DNA of 64,000 bases from assembly GCA_963681505.1 (NCBI GenBank), contig OY811971.1:1642090-1706089 (forward strand), read 5' to 3'. Positions 21,572-31,306 of this stretch are shown here, piece by piece (position 1 is the stretch's first letter; each line of letters opens with the position of its first letter). Source of the DNA: Eunapius fragilis (taxonomy: Eukaryota; Porifera; Demospongiae; Spongillida; Spongillidae). The notes below the pieces were generated by a model. The model did not search any database. It was given only the letters and a program-made list of their open reading frames with translations, and had not been told where the DNA came from. The position numbers were made by a program, and so were the translations under genes.

Positions 21572-22039
21572 CTATAAAACGGAGAGAGACACAGTATCTA
21601 CCGCTGTAACTATTACAGAAACTATTTCTTCCACTTTAGCGATATACCATGCATGCTCATAATTTATCGATCCAACATTTATCAATGCTGTAGTTTGGGT
21701 GGTTGTTATGTTGGTCCTGTTGGTACCGTGCTTGACATGCACTCGTTTGGCAATCTGGAAACATCTGGATCTTTCCACTTTTAAATACTCGAGTGTAATC
21801 AGAATTGTCCTTGAGATTGCATGGTTAATTAAACCATCAAATTTGATTTTATCCCACTTGCTGTAGAGACATACGGCAACTGGGGCAAAGAAGCTCAAGC
21901 CACCTTCTCTCGCCTTGCATCCTGCATTGCCACCACCTATTCTTGCCACAAGAGCTGAATTGTATAGCAGGCTAAACTTCACCCTCATCCGAGCCATCTC
22001 AAGGGCCATCCTGGGTAGATGCCTACCGATCAAAGACAA
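21572..22039 (-). CDS. Unrecognised 155-residue frame inside the 21.1-kb element
   Basis: A complete open frame inside the inverted-repeat element. It has a Gly/Ala and hydrophobic N-terminal part and a Thr-rich C-terminal part. No motif was identified. It may be a remnant of an element-encoded protein or a captured piece. Confidence 0.25.
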   Translation of the reverse strand: MSLIGRHLPRMALEMARMRVKFSLLYNSALVARIGGGNAGCKAREGGLSFFAPVAVCLYSKWDKIKFDGLINHAISRTILITLEYLKVERSRCFQIAKRVHVKHGTNRTNITTTQTTALINVGSINYEHAWYIAKVEEIVSVIVTAVDTVSLSVL

Positions 22040-22103
22040 TATAGAATTATAAAGTGTATTAATGTTTAATCTCCCGCAATCCTTATTTAAGGATGGCCAT
22101 CCT

Positions 22104-22841
22104 TTTAATCGCTATAATTTCCTAAAAATTAAAGCAATCAAGGTAATTTTTGTAATACATGCCTTGTTCTATGGCAAAAATTAAATGTGTTTTTTTCTCG
22201 TAGGTCCTCTCCACACGATACATACAAAGGGCATTACCCCAAGGTAATCAACCCTTAAGTATCCACCGCTTTAGGGACAGTGTCCAACAAAATCATCCTT
22301 CTGGGTACTTTTTCAAGTTTTCTTGATTTTCCACGAACTCCAAAGAGCTTCTATCAAATGGTCTTTATGCATCCTAAATTGGACTATCCATCATAAAGTT
22401 GTTAGGCACTGAATTTATAATCAGCCCTCATTTCAATTCGAGCATTACTTTCTTTTGCTTCTCCTGAAAATTTTGATACAATATCATAAGAGTGATTTTG
22501 CTGGACTCTGTTCTATATATATATATGTATTTGAATCCAGCTGTCATTGATTTGTCTTTTTCGTTAATTTTTACTATACAGTTCTGCACCGCCACGGTCA
22601 CATTTATCTGCTCGATTTTGCGCCTATCTTATCGACATGTCTGGCCACACCATTTCAAAGTCTATTCAATTAAGATGGCACTCCTCACCTTAATGGGAAC
22701 TGGTGTCACAACCCATTATTTCAATCCCCATACATCAGTGCTGACACTCCATCCAGAAGATTATGAACAAATCATGATGGTGCATGAGAATCCTCACACA
22801 ACCCCTCTCTTTAAGGACTTGAGGAGAACACACCCATGCAT
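22104..22841. other. No recognisable gene
   Basis: A 124-residue frame (22492-22866, plus) runs into the start of the tandem duplication. It shows no recognised motif. Confidence 0.3.
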
Positions 22842-23175
22842 CAAAGAGCAAGCGTGGCCGGGATGACATGTACGTCGCGTCGTTGGCTTAAGTCACATTG
22901 GTGGGACTGAATAATCAATTTAGATTTATGCATTTTGGAGTGTATTCGGCAGAACAATCTTGCATAACGCGAACGTTCATATAGCTAGCTAGATACACTG
23001 GGGCACCTATTCTGCTATAGAAACGGCGTGGACATACTGCGCCCTAGTCTCGTCCCCAGACCCAGATTCCCAACAGCTGCGGGTGGATTCCATCACCGCT
23101 ACGTGGAAAGTGGCTTTCCACGTAGCTGTGATGTAATCCACCCGCAGCAGTTGGGAATCTGGGTCTGGGGACGAG

Positions 23176-23210
<35 letters not shown>

Positions 23211-23683
23211 TTGTTGAATGGAACATGCATGAGGATTTTTTTATTTTTTTTACCGTGCGGTCAGTGATCATAAGGTAGGTTCATCAAAGAGCAAGCGTGG
23301 CATGTGAAAATATATTAGCTGAGACATGGACGTCGCGTCGTTGGCTTAAGTCACATTGGTGGGGACTGAAAATCAATTTAGATTTATATGTATTCGGCAG
23401 AACAATCTTGCATAATGTGAACGTTCATATATAGCTAGCTAGATACACTGGGGCACATATTCTGCCATAGAAACGGCGTTGACATACTGCGCCCTAGTCT
23501 CGTCCCCAGACACATGCAGATTGTCAACAGCTGCGGGTGGATTACATCACCGTGGTTCCACGTAGCGGTGATGTAATTTACCCGCAGCTGTTGGGAATCT
23601 GGGTCTCCTAGCTTTGTTGAATGGAACATGCATGGGCATGATTCCTTTTAAACCATGCGGTCAGTGATCATAAGATAGGTTCT
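22842..23683. repeat. Tandem duplication (about 440 and 400 bp) carrying hairpins
   Basis: Unit 1 (about 22842-23281) and unit 2 (about 23282-23683) share CATCAAAGAGCAAGCGTGG, GTCGCGTCGTTGGCTTAAG, a CTAGCTAGATACACTGGGGC segment and GGTCAGTGATCATAAG. At the same internal point both contain a hairpin made of Mutator-like ends (about 23044-23176 and 23498-23610), starting TAGTCTCGTCCCCAGAC. In unit 1 the hairpin is followed by 33 C residues (23178-23210). Confidence 0.75.
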
Positions 23684-24289
23684 GATATCCTTGCTATCAT
23701 CTCACTAGCAAAATATACACACCAGTAGCCTATCTGATTGGATGATGCAAGAAACATACCTTACCCAGAGAAACAGGAAAGACAGACCATCAGAGTTCAC
23801 CAAACCATTCAATTACTACTATGTAGTGATTACTGTTGTAGTTTATAATAGAAGTGTGGGTGTAAATTGTTACATATCTGGACTTAAAGCAGCCAGACTG
23901 TATGTCCCTAATTGTATAGGTGCTTTTATAGAAGCATCTTCGCACGTGATGGATCGGTGTCACGAAATTGTTTATCCCCCTATAATTTCATCCCCCCGGA
24001 TAGTCTATTCTGGAATAATTTATCCTCCTGGGCTAGATTATTCCGGGATAGATTATCCTACCTTGAAATTATTCCCCCCCCCCCCCCCCCCCCCCCCCCT
24101 CCCCCCCAATCCCTAACATATAACCACGTGAACAGTTATTGTATACCGCACACAAAGCACAGCAGCTGTCAGATGGATGGTGAAGAGTACAACAATATGT
24201 TTCTTTTCCTTGAGAGCAAAGATGATAAGCACCGAACTTGGCCTCGGGGAACCCTAACCCTAACCCTAGGTAGAAGAATCTAGAGATAA
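23684..24289. other. Low-complexity intergenic sequence; C run and telomere-like repeat
   Basis: Holds a 26-base C run (24074-24099) and (CCCTAA)-type repeats at about 24250-24268 (GAACCCTAACCCTAACCC). No gene was seen. Confidence 0.5.
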
Positions 24290-25340
24290 GGAGGCAAAAG
24301 GGCACATCGCAAGAAATGCAAAGACTTTGCCACTCATGACGGTCTTCTGTTTAAGACGAACAGGCGGAAGAAGCATGAGACTGGAGCGTTGTCGTCCATG
24401 CGAGCGGAGGATCAAAGCAGGTACCGAGTGATTAAAATGGATGAAAAGATGCGCCTGCTCGAGAGCGTTCACAAAGATTCAGCAGGGGGTCACTTTGGTG
24501 TTCATAAAACGTAAGCACCGCATGCACTGCATGTTAACATTGCTAGCGCTTTTGATTTGATCAATTATACATTTATTAAGTGCCTGTATATCTAATGTTT
24601 CGTGCATGCATGGATTCTTATTTTACAGGCAAGTGAAGGTAGCTGCTGGAAAGGCTAAGGATGTAGCTGAAAATTGCAAAGAATTCTACTCTTATACAAA
24701 GAATAATACCTATGACTGTGGTGTATACATACGCGTCTGCAAGGTAAACTCTTTGACGTAATATAAACCCATATTACTATATGCCCATTACAGTTTGCAG
24801 AATGTATTGCATATATATTGACTCTGAACTTCGTAGTAAGTTATTGGTGCATTGCAGTTACCGGCTACAGCCACATTGAATTCTAATATAGACAGACAGC
24901 ATTGAACTTGGCTCGTGGCTAGCTGTGCAGTTGCTAGAATGGTATAATAATAACTGTACAAATATAGTTTCCCATTTATATGTTCATGTCTCCATACAGT
25001 TCAATGTCACCAGTCCACATCAATGCCAAAGCTGTGCAGTCAATGTTATACCTGTGCTCTGCAGAAGTCCTGCCTGTTGTGAAAACTATAATAGACAAGG
25101 TACACCTGTACACATGTACAAAGTGGGTCAGTATATGCACTATATATCATCTCTTCATATATACAGTTAACAAAAAATGGGGTTATCATTACCAATGGTG
25201 AAGTAGTGCAGGGTCTTCAGTGCATGTAGAGTAAAACATCTTCATATAGTTGAACAATATACATACAAGGACTTATTGCCACGCTTCAAGTCACCGATTC
25301 CTGAAGTGAGCCCAATTGATCCTCTACCCGAGATATGTAT
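24290..25340 (+). pseudogene. Ginger1-like gene: integrase zinc region plus Ulp1-like protease fragment
   Basis: Three exons fit in phase. One ends at 24510 with LLESVHKDSAGGHFGVHKT, typical of the integrase H-H-C-C region. Then 24629-24743 reads KDVAENCKEF and KNNTYDCGVYIRVCK, and 24794-24832 reads FAECIAYILTLN. The YDCGVYI block matches the catalytic cysteine region of Ulp1/SENP (C48) proteases, but the glutamine normally six residues before the cysteine is replaced by Lys. Ginger1 transposons are known to join an integrase-like transposase to an Ulp1 or OTU protease. A further frame at about 25231-25340 (VEQYTYKDLLPRFKSPIPEV) may belong. The DDE core is missing here. The LTR element at 25386 cuts the same locus. 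Confidence 0.45.
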
Positions 25341-25385
25341 ATAGTTATGAAAGACAAGCAAAGAAATTAAGGCTTTGGAAAAAGA

Positions 25386-25654
25386 TGTGGAAGACCGGCT
25401 TCCCATTCAGACGTGTGAACTCGTCAATGCCGATTGAACTGGAGTTAAGGGTCACAGTGGTCACTTGAATGAGTACAAGAACTTCACATTGATACTATAG
25501 AGTCGTGGGTGAAAGGCATGGGTGTATGTTTGGGTATATATACCCTGTGCGTTTACATTAATAAGAGTTGCGGTAGTAATTGGCTCAAGTGCACGTCGCA
25601 GATAACGGCGACAACGGCGCAGGCTATACGAGTAATACTGCTCGCGCGTTCACA
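25386..25654 (+). repeat. 5-prime LTR
   Basis: Starts TGTGGAAGACC and ends TTCACA. It contains TATATATA at 25535-25542, a probable promoter TATA box. Differs from the 3-prime LTR by A/G near 25514 and A/G near 25634. Confidence 0.95.
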
Positions 25655-25656
25655 TT

Positions 25657-25674
25657 TGGTGGCAGCGGTGGGAT
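25657..25674 (+). promoter_or_regulatory. Primer binding site for tRNA-Leu
   Basis: TGGTGGCAGCGGTGGGAT lies two bases after the LTR. It is complementary to the 3-prime end, CCA included, of animal leucine tRNAs of the AAG/UAG type as I remember them. Confidence 0.75.
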
Positions 25675-25746
25675 CCGATCGTCGAACAGTTCGTCGACAA
25701 TTCTACGCGGGTCCAAGGAAATACTGAACGGTGCTTCACCTCTCGG

Positions 25747-28700
25747 ATGACAACGCGTTCCGGAAAGGAATACAAAAGTCAACCGGTATCGGAAGAAGGT
25801 ATGGAGGCTGTTATAAAAGCGCTGATGGAGGATCGGCAGAAACGCGAGCAGGAGTTAATGATTCAGCAGGCAGCGGAGGAGACGAGACGGGCAGCGGAGG
25901 AGACGAGACGGGCAGCGGAGGAGTCAAGGCGCAACGAAGAACGGATAGCGCGAGAGCGGCGAGAAGAAGCGTGGAGAGCGGAGCGGAAAGAAATGCAGGA
26001 GCATATGCAAACTATGGTGGAAATGATGAGGACATCGGGGGAGATGAGCAGCAAAGCGAAACCATCGGCGGGATTAAGTGTCAAGCTGGTTCCGCTAGCT
26101 GAAAATGACGATATAGAGGCGTACCTAGTGACATTCGAAAGAATTATGGCTGCGCATAAGGTGGAGAAAAATCGATGGTCGCAGTACTTGGCACCACAAT
26201 TGTCCGGTAGAGCACAGCTGGCCTTTGCGGCTCTTCCAGCAACGAGTGCGAGCGACTATGACGCTATCAAGACGGCCGTGTTGGCAAGATATGATATCAA
26301 CGAAGAATCATATCGAAGGAGATTCCGTTCAATGACCAGAAAAGCAGGTGAAACCAATCGGGAGGTAGCTGTGAGGTTGATGGACGTACAGCAAAAATGG
26401 ATGAAGGAGTGTACGACGATTGATGAGGTGCAGCAGTTAATTGGGAAGGAGCAGTTCCTGATATCCTTAGGGAGCGCAGAGCAAAGCTTGTGGGTGATGG
26501 AGAAGAAGCCTGAGACGTGTGTAGCGGCGGGAGAACTGGCTGACGAGTACGAACAAGCGAGACGAAGCACCCGGATTGATACAGGGAGTGTTCTGGACCC
26601 AGGTCGGCGGAAACCGGTACAATTTCCCAAAACATCGATATCCAAATGCGGGTTTTGTGGACTAAAAGGGCATGTTGAAGAAGAGTGTCGGAAGAAGGTC
26701 GGGACCCAGAAGGAAGGAGTCGGGAACGAGGGAAAGATCCGGTGCTACCATTGTAAGAAACTGGGGCACATATCGAGCAGATGTCCGGAAAAGGAAGCTT
26801 TATTCTGTTTTGAAGACAGGGACTTCGCCGGTTCGAAACTGTGTCACAAGGGATTGGTAGAAGGACGGAAAGTAGCCAAGATACTACTAGACACGGGATG
26901 TTCCAGAACCATGGTGAACCAAAAGTGCGTTCCTTCAGAGAAGATCCTGGATGGAAAGATGGTTTCCATTCGGTGCGCTCATGGAGATACACGACTTTAC
27001 AACTTGGCAGAGGTGACAGTGCAGGTGCAGGGAGTAACAATGCAGGTGGAAGCTGCAGTGGCGGATAACCTGCCAGTGGATGTGCTGTTGGGAACTGATG
27101 TCCCGGAACTGACCAGGCTCATAAGTGACAGAGAGCCTAAGGCGGGAGCAAGCTTACCGAAGCAGGAAGACGTTATGGTGGTGCTGACAAGGGCACGGGC
27201 CAGACAGCAATTGGAAGAAGAGATAGTTAGGAGAGCAAAACAGGTGCAGTCTCAGGTGCGGCCAAACCCCCTAACTACTGCAAGCGAAGCGGACGAAGTA
27301 GCTCGTCAGGTGTTAGCCGAGAAGGCCGAAGGACCGAGGGCAGAAACGGTCTCTGCGAGAATACTACAGGACGAGTCCGGAACCCCACATTTGAGTTCCA
27401 GTTCGGCAGAACAGGTGGTTATTTCGTCGGGGAAAAAGGCACTCGTGAATCCAGTTCCTCAGATGGCTCTTAGTTCGAAAGAGTTGAAGGAACTGCAGGA
27501 GAATGATCCCACCCTTTCGAAAGTGCGAAGGAAAGTGGATCAGACAAATAACCCTGAAGGAGAGTTCTTCAGGAGAGAGGGATTGTTTTACCGAAGGTGG
27601 AAACCCCCAGGACGCGGTGTCGAGTACGAAGTGGAGCAGCTAATTCTACCTAAGCAGTGTAGGAAGACTGTCCTAGAACTGGCACATGACATTCCTATGG
27701 CGGGACACCAAGGGCGAGACAAGACACGGCAGCGGATCTTACGGAGATTCTACTGGCCGTCGGTATTTCAGGATATCGAGAACTTTTGCAAAAGTTGTCG
27801 TATATGTCAGAAGGCTTCCAAACAGAGGGTGAAGGCAGCTCCTTTAATTTCCCTACCTGTGATATCGGAGCCGTTTAGTCGAGTGGCAATGGACATAGTG
27901 GGTCCGCTTCCTCGCAGCAAGGCAGGACACCGCTATATACTGGTACTGTGCGATTATGCAACTCGCTATCCAGAAGCCATTGCACTGCGCAGTATAGATG
28001 CTGAACATATCGCAGAAGAACTCATGAAACTCTTTTCGAGAGTGGGAGTTCCGAAGGAGATCCTCACGGATCAAGGCAGCAATTTTACGTCACAATTGCT
28101 GGCCGAACTGTACAGACTGTTAGGAGTCAAGGGAATTCGAACAAGTCCTTATCACCCGCAGACGGATGGTCTCGTCGAGAGGTTTAATCAGACCTTGAAG
28201 GGGATGTTGAGAAAAACCGTGCAGGAGGAAGGGAAGGACTGGGATAAAATGATTCCCTACTTATTATTTGCTTATCGGGAGGTACCTCAATCCTCTACTG
28301 GATTTTCGCCGTTCGAACTGCTTTATGGTCGTGATGTCAGAGGACCTCTGGACATTCTACGAGAAACCTGGGAAGCAAGTTCTAAGAGCGACGAGACGGT
28401 TGTGAGTTATGTTTTGGAGACCCAACGGCGTCTGAAGGAGATGGCGGACATCGCTGGAGAAAACATGCTCGAAAGCCAAGAGGAGCAGAAAAGATGGTAC
28501 GACAGGAGGGCACGACTGCGTGAGTTTAAACGTGGTGATCCTGTGTTAGTACTCCTGCCGACGACGGCAGATAAACTTATGGCACAATGGCAAGGCCCAT
28601 ATCAAGTGCTAGCAAGAGAAGGAAAGGTGACCTACCTAGTAGACATGCACGATAGGAAGAAGCGACGCAGGGTTTTCCACGTTAACATGTTGAAAGCTTT

Positions 28701-30261
28701 CCACGTACGTACGGAGGCTGTGGGTTACATGGAAGAGGACATTCTGGAAGGAGTGGATGACATTCCTGTATGGAAGGAAGAGGTTGCCACAGAAGCCCAA
28801 TTTGGTGAGGAACTTAGTGTAGAGCAACTAGGCCAAGTGAAGGAAGTGCTGAAAGAGTTTCGCAAACAGTCAATATTCAGTAATCGGCCGGGAAGAACCC
28901 ACCTGATGCAGCATCGCATTAAAACGGGAGAGGCGCGACCAGTCAGAATGCCCCAATACCGCTTACCTCATGCATATCGGGAACTTGTTGACAAGGAGTT
29001 ACAGGAAATGGAGGAAGGGGGGATTATCGAGACGTCGAACAGTGAATGGGCATCACCTATCGTGCTGATAAAGAAGAAAGATGGAACGATGAGGTTCTGT
29101 ATCGACTATCGTCGGCTGAATGCTGTGACTCAAGTGGAAGCATATCCGATGCCGAGGATAGATGACATCATTGATCGCCTTGGAAAGGCGCAGTTCATTT
29201 CGACTCTGGACTTAACAAGAGGATATTGGCAGATGCCAGTAGCTACAGAGGATCGGGCCAAGACGGCCTTCGTTACACCTAAGGGTCTGTACCAATTCAA
29301 GATGATGCCCTTTGGATTAAATGGTGCTCCAGCGTCATTCCAGCGGTTGACAGATATGTTGGTGAAGGGGTGTGAAGAGTACGCAGCAGCTTACCTGGAT
29401 GATATTGTGATCTTCAGCCAGACATGGAAGGAACATCTCGGACATCTGAAGTCGATTCTGAAGCGGATTGGGAAGGCAAACCTTACGGTTAAGGCAGCAA
29501 AATGTCAGTTTGGGATGAAACAGTGTGTGTACTTAGGTCATGTCGTGGGGAACGGAATGGTGCAACCTGAAGGGAGCAAGGTTAACGCAGTCAAATCTTT
29601 TCCACAACCTGAAACAAAGCATCAAGTTCGAGGATTCTTGGGCCTTACTGGGTATTATCGGAGATTCATTCCAGACTATGCAGCAATCGCGACACCGTTG
29701 ACGGACCTGACTAGAAAGTCTTCGCCTAATGTTGTTGTATGGGATGATAAGTGTGCAGAAGCTTTTGAGCGGTTAAAGAACTACCTATGTTCCAGTTCGG
29801 TGCTGAGAAGTCCGGATTTCACAAAACCATTTGTGCTACAAACGGATGCATCCGACAGAGGAGCAGGGGCGGTGTTAAGTCAATGTGACTCGAAGGGAGA
29901 AGAGCATCCAGTTGCTTATTATAGTAGGAAGTTCCTACCGAGAGAGGAAAGGTACTCAACAGTGGAGAAAGAATGCCTGGCTATAAAACTGGCAGTAACA
30001 GCTTTCAGGGTATATCTATTGGGGAGGAAATTTACTATCCAAACGGATCATCGGTCTTTGGAGTGGCTAGACCGACTTAAGGACAGTAATCCCAGATTGT
30101 GCAGGTGGAGCTTGGGACTTCAACCCTATCAGTATACAGTCGTTCACAGACCGGGAAAGGCAAACGGGAATGCGGACTCACTCTCACGCATCGCAACAAA
30201 CAGGTCTGTTGCAGGAGAGGGGAGGTGGTGTGGAAGACCGGCTTCCCATTCAGACGTGTGA
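25747..30261 (+). CDS. Gag-Pol polyprotein, 1504 residues, order Gag-PR-INT-RT-RNase H
   Basis: Starts at the first ATG after the primer site; no earlier in-frame start is needed. Residues about 20-110 form a charged coiled-coil, followed by a retrotransposon Gag region. CCHC knuckles lie at C301-C314 and C333-C346. The protease has LLDTG with D382. Integrase follows directly: zinc ligands H647, H654, C684 and C687, catalytic D716, D775 and E811 (35-residue D-E spacing), and a GPY motif at 950-952. Reverse transcriptase comes after it: D1155 and YLDD with D1218/D1219. RNase H has D1367, E1409, D1434 and D1477. Most Ty3/Gypsy elements have RT-RNase H before integrase; this order is that of Gmr1-like elements. 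All catalytic residues are present and no frameshift separates Gag and Pol. The last 11 codons lie in the 3-prime LTR. Confidence 0.96.
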   Translation: MTTRSGKEYKSQPVSEEGMEAVIKALMEDRQKREQELMIQQAAEETRRAAEETRRAAEESRRNEERIARERREEAWRAERKEMQEHMQTMVEMMRTSGEMSSKAKPSAGLSVKLVPLAENDDIEAYLVTFERIMAAHKVEKNRWSQYLAPQLSGRAQLAFAALPATSASDYDAIKTAVLARYDINEESYRRRFRSMTRKAGETNREVAVRLMDVQQKWMKECTTIDEVQQLIGKEQFLISLGSAEQSLWVMEKKPETCVAAGELADEYEQARRSTRIDTGSVLDPGRRKPVQFPKTSISKCGFCGLKGHVEEECRKKVGTQKEGVGNEGKIRCYHCKKLGHISSRCPEKEALFCFEDRDFAGSKLCHKGLVEGRKVAKILLDTGCSRTMVNQKCVPSEKILDGKMVSIRCAHGDTRLYNLAEVTVQVQGVTMQVEAAVADNLPVDVLLGTDVPELTRLISDREPKAGASLPKQEDVMVVLTRARARQQLEEEIVRRAKQVQSQVRPNPLTTASEADEVARQVLAEKAEGPRAETVSARILQDESGTPHLSSSSAEQVVISSGKKALVNPVPQMALSSKELKELQENDPTLSKVRRKVDQTNNPEGEFFRREGLFYRRWKPPGRGVEYEVEQLILPKQCRKTVLELAHDIPMAGHQGRDKTRQRILRRFYWPSVFQDIENFCKSCRICQKASKQRVKAAPLISLPVISEPFSRVAMDIVGPLPRSKAGHRYILVLCDYATRYPEAIALRSIDAEHIAEELMKLFSRVGVPKEILTDQGSNFTSQLLAELYRLLGVKGIRTSPYHPQTDGLVERFNQTLKGMLRKTVQEEGKDWDKMIPYLLFAYREVPQSSTGFSPFELLYGRDVRGPLDILRETWEASSKSDETVVSYVLETQRRLKEMADIAGENMLESQEEQKRWYDRRARLREFKRGDPVLVLLPTTADKLMAQWQGPYQVLAREGKVTYLVDMHDRKKRRRVFHVNMLKAFHVRTEAVGYMEEDILEGVDDIPVWKEEVATEAQFGEELSVEQLGQVKEVLKEFRKQSIFSNRPGRTHLMQHRIKTGEARPVRMPQYRLPHAYRELVDKELQEMEEGGIIETSNSEWASPIVLIKKKDGTMRFCIDYRRLNAVTQVEAYPMPRIDDIIDRLGKAQFISTLDLTRGYWQMPVATEDRAKTAFVTPKGLYQFKMMPFGLNGAPASFQRLTDMLVKGCEEYAAAYLDDIVIFSQTWKEHLGHLKSILKRIGKANLTVKAAKCQFGMKQCVYLGHVVGNGMVQPEGSKVNAVKSFPQPETKHQVRGFLGLTGYYRRFIPDYAAIATPLTDLTRKSSPNVVVWDDKCAEAFERLKNYLCSSSVLRSPDFTKPFVLQTDASDRGAGAVLSQCDSKGEEHPVAYYSRKFLPREERYSTVEKECLAIKLAVTAFRVYLLGRKFTIQTDHRSLEWLDRLKDSNPRLCRWSLGLQPYQYTVVHRPGKANGNADSLSRIATNRSVAGEGRWCGRPASHSDV
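30213..30228 (+). promoter_or_regulatory. Polypurine tract
   Basis: AGGAGAGGGGAGGTGG directly before the 3-prime LTR, the plus-strand primer site in reverse transcription. It lies within the end of the Gag-Pol frame. Confidence 0.85.
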
Positions 30262-30497
30262 ACTCGTCAATGCCGATTGAACTGGAGTTAAGGGTCACAG
30301 TGGTCACTTGAATGAGTACAAGAACTTCACATTGATACTATAGAGTCGTGGGTGAAGGGCATGGGTGTATGTTTGGGTATATATACCCTGTGCGTTTACA
30401 TTAATAAGAGTTGCGGTAGTAATTGGCTCAAGTGCACGTCGCAGATAACGGCGACAACGGCGCAGGCTATACGAGTGATACTGCTCGCGCGTTCACA
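30229..30497 (+). repeat. 3-prime LTR
   Basis: Same length as the 5-prime LTR and about 99.3 percent identical. It overlaps the end of the coding frame by 33 bases. Confidence 0.95.
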
Positions 30498-30501
30498 AAG
30501 A

Positions 30502-30991
30502 CCATTCAGGCATTTGCTGACAGGTAACATGGTTTAATGAGTTTTTGTGGGTATGATGAACTATAGATGGTACATTCAGGGATCAACACATATCATTTGC
30601 CACTTTACTTGAGATGCATGTCACAAAAATGAGGTAAGCCACAGATGTTTGTAAAACCATTTGTCATGAGTTATCTCCTGCAGGAACATCTGAAGTTGAT
30701 TCGTCAGAAAACCATTTTAATTCTATCTTTTCCAATGTTTACAATCGAAGATGTGACAAGGTTTTCAAAAAAATTAACGTTAGTGAACTAAAGTGCTTTT
30801 TTAGAAAATGGCCTATTGATAACTGTCGCGATGTAAGTTTTAAATTGCACCCTGGGTAAATGAGATTTGTACTCTGTTTATGCAAATAGGTGGATGCAGT
30901 CGAGCATTATATGTACGGTATTGCCATTGATGAGGGTTATGGAGGCAACAGAGCAAACATCCTTGCCTTAGATGTTTTGTATCTAGAGGTA
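30502..30991 (+). pseudogene. Continuation of the gene split by the LTR element; unrecognised exons
   Basis: After the target duplication the frame continues as TIQAFADR to a donor at about 30522. Two further exons follow. About 30684-30830 contains FNSIFSNVYNRRCDKVFKK and FFRKWPIDNCRD and ends before GTAAGT. About 30891-30989 reads VDAVEHYMYGIAIDEGYG and NILALDVLYLE and ends before GTATGT. Frames are open and splice signals good. I do not recognise the protein. It may belong to the Ginger/Ulp1-like gene upstream or to an independent host gene. Confidence 0.45.
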
Positions 30992-31018
30992 TGTAAATTG
31001 TGTGAGTTAAAAATAAAA

Positions 31019-31306
31019 AGTAAATAAAAACATTCTCTCTGAGAAAGTTGGTGGGATATAGGTTTTTCAGGCAAATAGTATACTGGTGTAAAAAGCAAGG
31101 AAACAAGTTTCATCAGAAGGGAAAATGTAATAGTCCTTTATTTAGCACACTTCGACTAAGGCATATGCTGTTTCTGTGCTAAATATAGGACTATTACATT
31201 TTCCCTTCTGATGAAACTTGTTTCCTTGCTTTTTACACCAGTATACTATTTGCCTGAAAAACCTATATTCCACCAACTTTCTCAGAGAGAATGTTTTTAT
31301 TTACTT
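31019..31306. mobile_element. Hairpin MITE, near-perfect
   Basis: Two arms of about 130 bp (outer sequence AAGTAAATAAAAACATTCTC) are almost exact complements around a short loop near 31165. A related, more diverged copy is at about 58500-58695 and half a copy at 21160-21290. The central sequence shared with the 58.5-kb copy includes AATAGTCCTATATTT. Confidence 0.85.

Larger units (their letters stand above)
21111..22103. mobile_element. 1-kb element with about 38-bp inverted ends
   Basis: The ends are the same 38-bp sequence in opposite orientation and begin with the palindrome AGGATGGCCATCCT, followed by TAAATAAGGATTGCGGGAG. Flanks are T-rich, so a target duplication of TTT or less cannot be told from chance. 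The only long frame inside (21572-22039, minus, 155 residues) is not recognised. It contains a partial copy of the 31019 MITE family. Confidence 0.6.
25382..30501 (+). mobile_element. Intact Ty3/Gypsy LTR retrotransposon with Gmr1-type domain order
   Basis: The element spans 25386-30497 (5112 bp) between two 269-bp LTRs that differ at 2 positions, flanked by the 4-bp direct repeat AAGA (25382-25385, 30498-30501). It has a tRNA-Leu-type primer site, a polypurine tract and one uninterrupted Gag-Pol frame. Very low LTR divergence and the open frame indicate recent insertion. Removing it joins the flanks in one reading frame (24.3-31.0 kb gene), so it landed in an exon-like sequence. Confidence 0.95.

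Noticed and set aside
24250-24268. Chromosome end suggested by CCCTAA repeats
   Set aside because: Only about three units, inside sequence that continues on both sides.
25657-25674. Possible tRNA gene fragment
   Set aside because: Only the tRNA 3-prime complement is present, directly after an LTR, so it is a primer site.
26256-27040. Minus-strand frames of 129 and 247 residues
   Set aside because: Shadows of the Gag-Pol frame.
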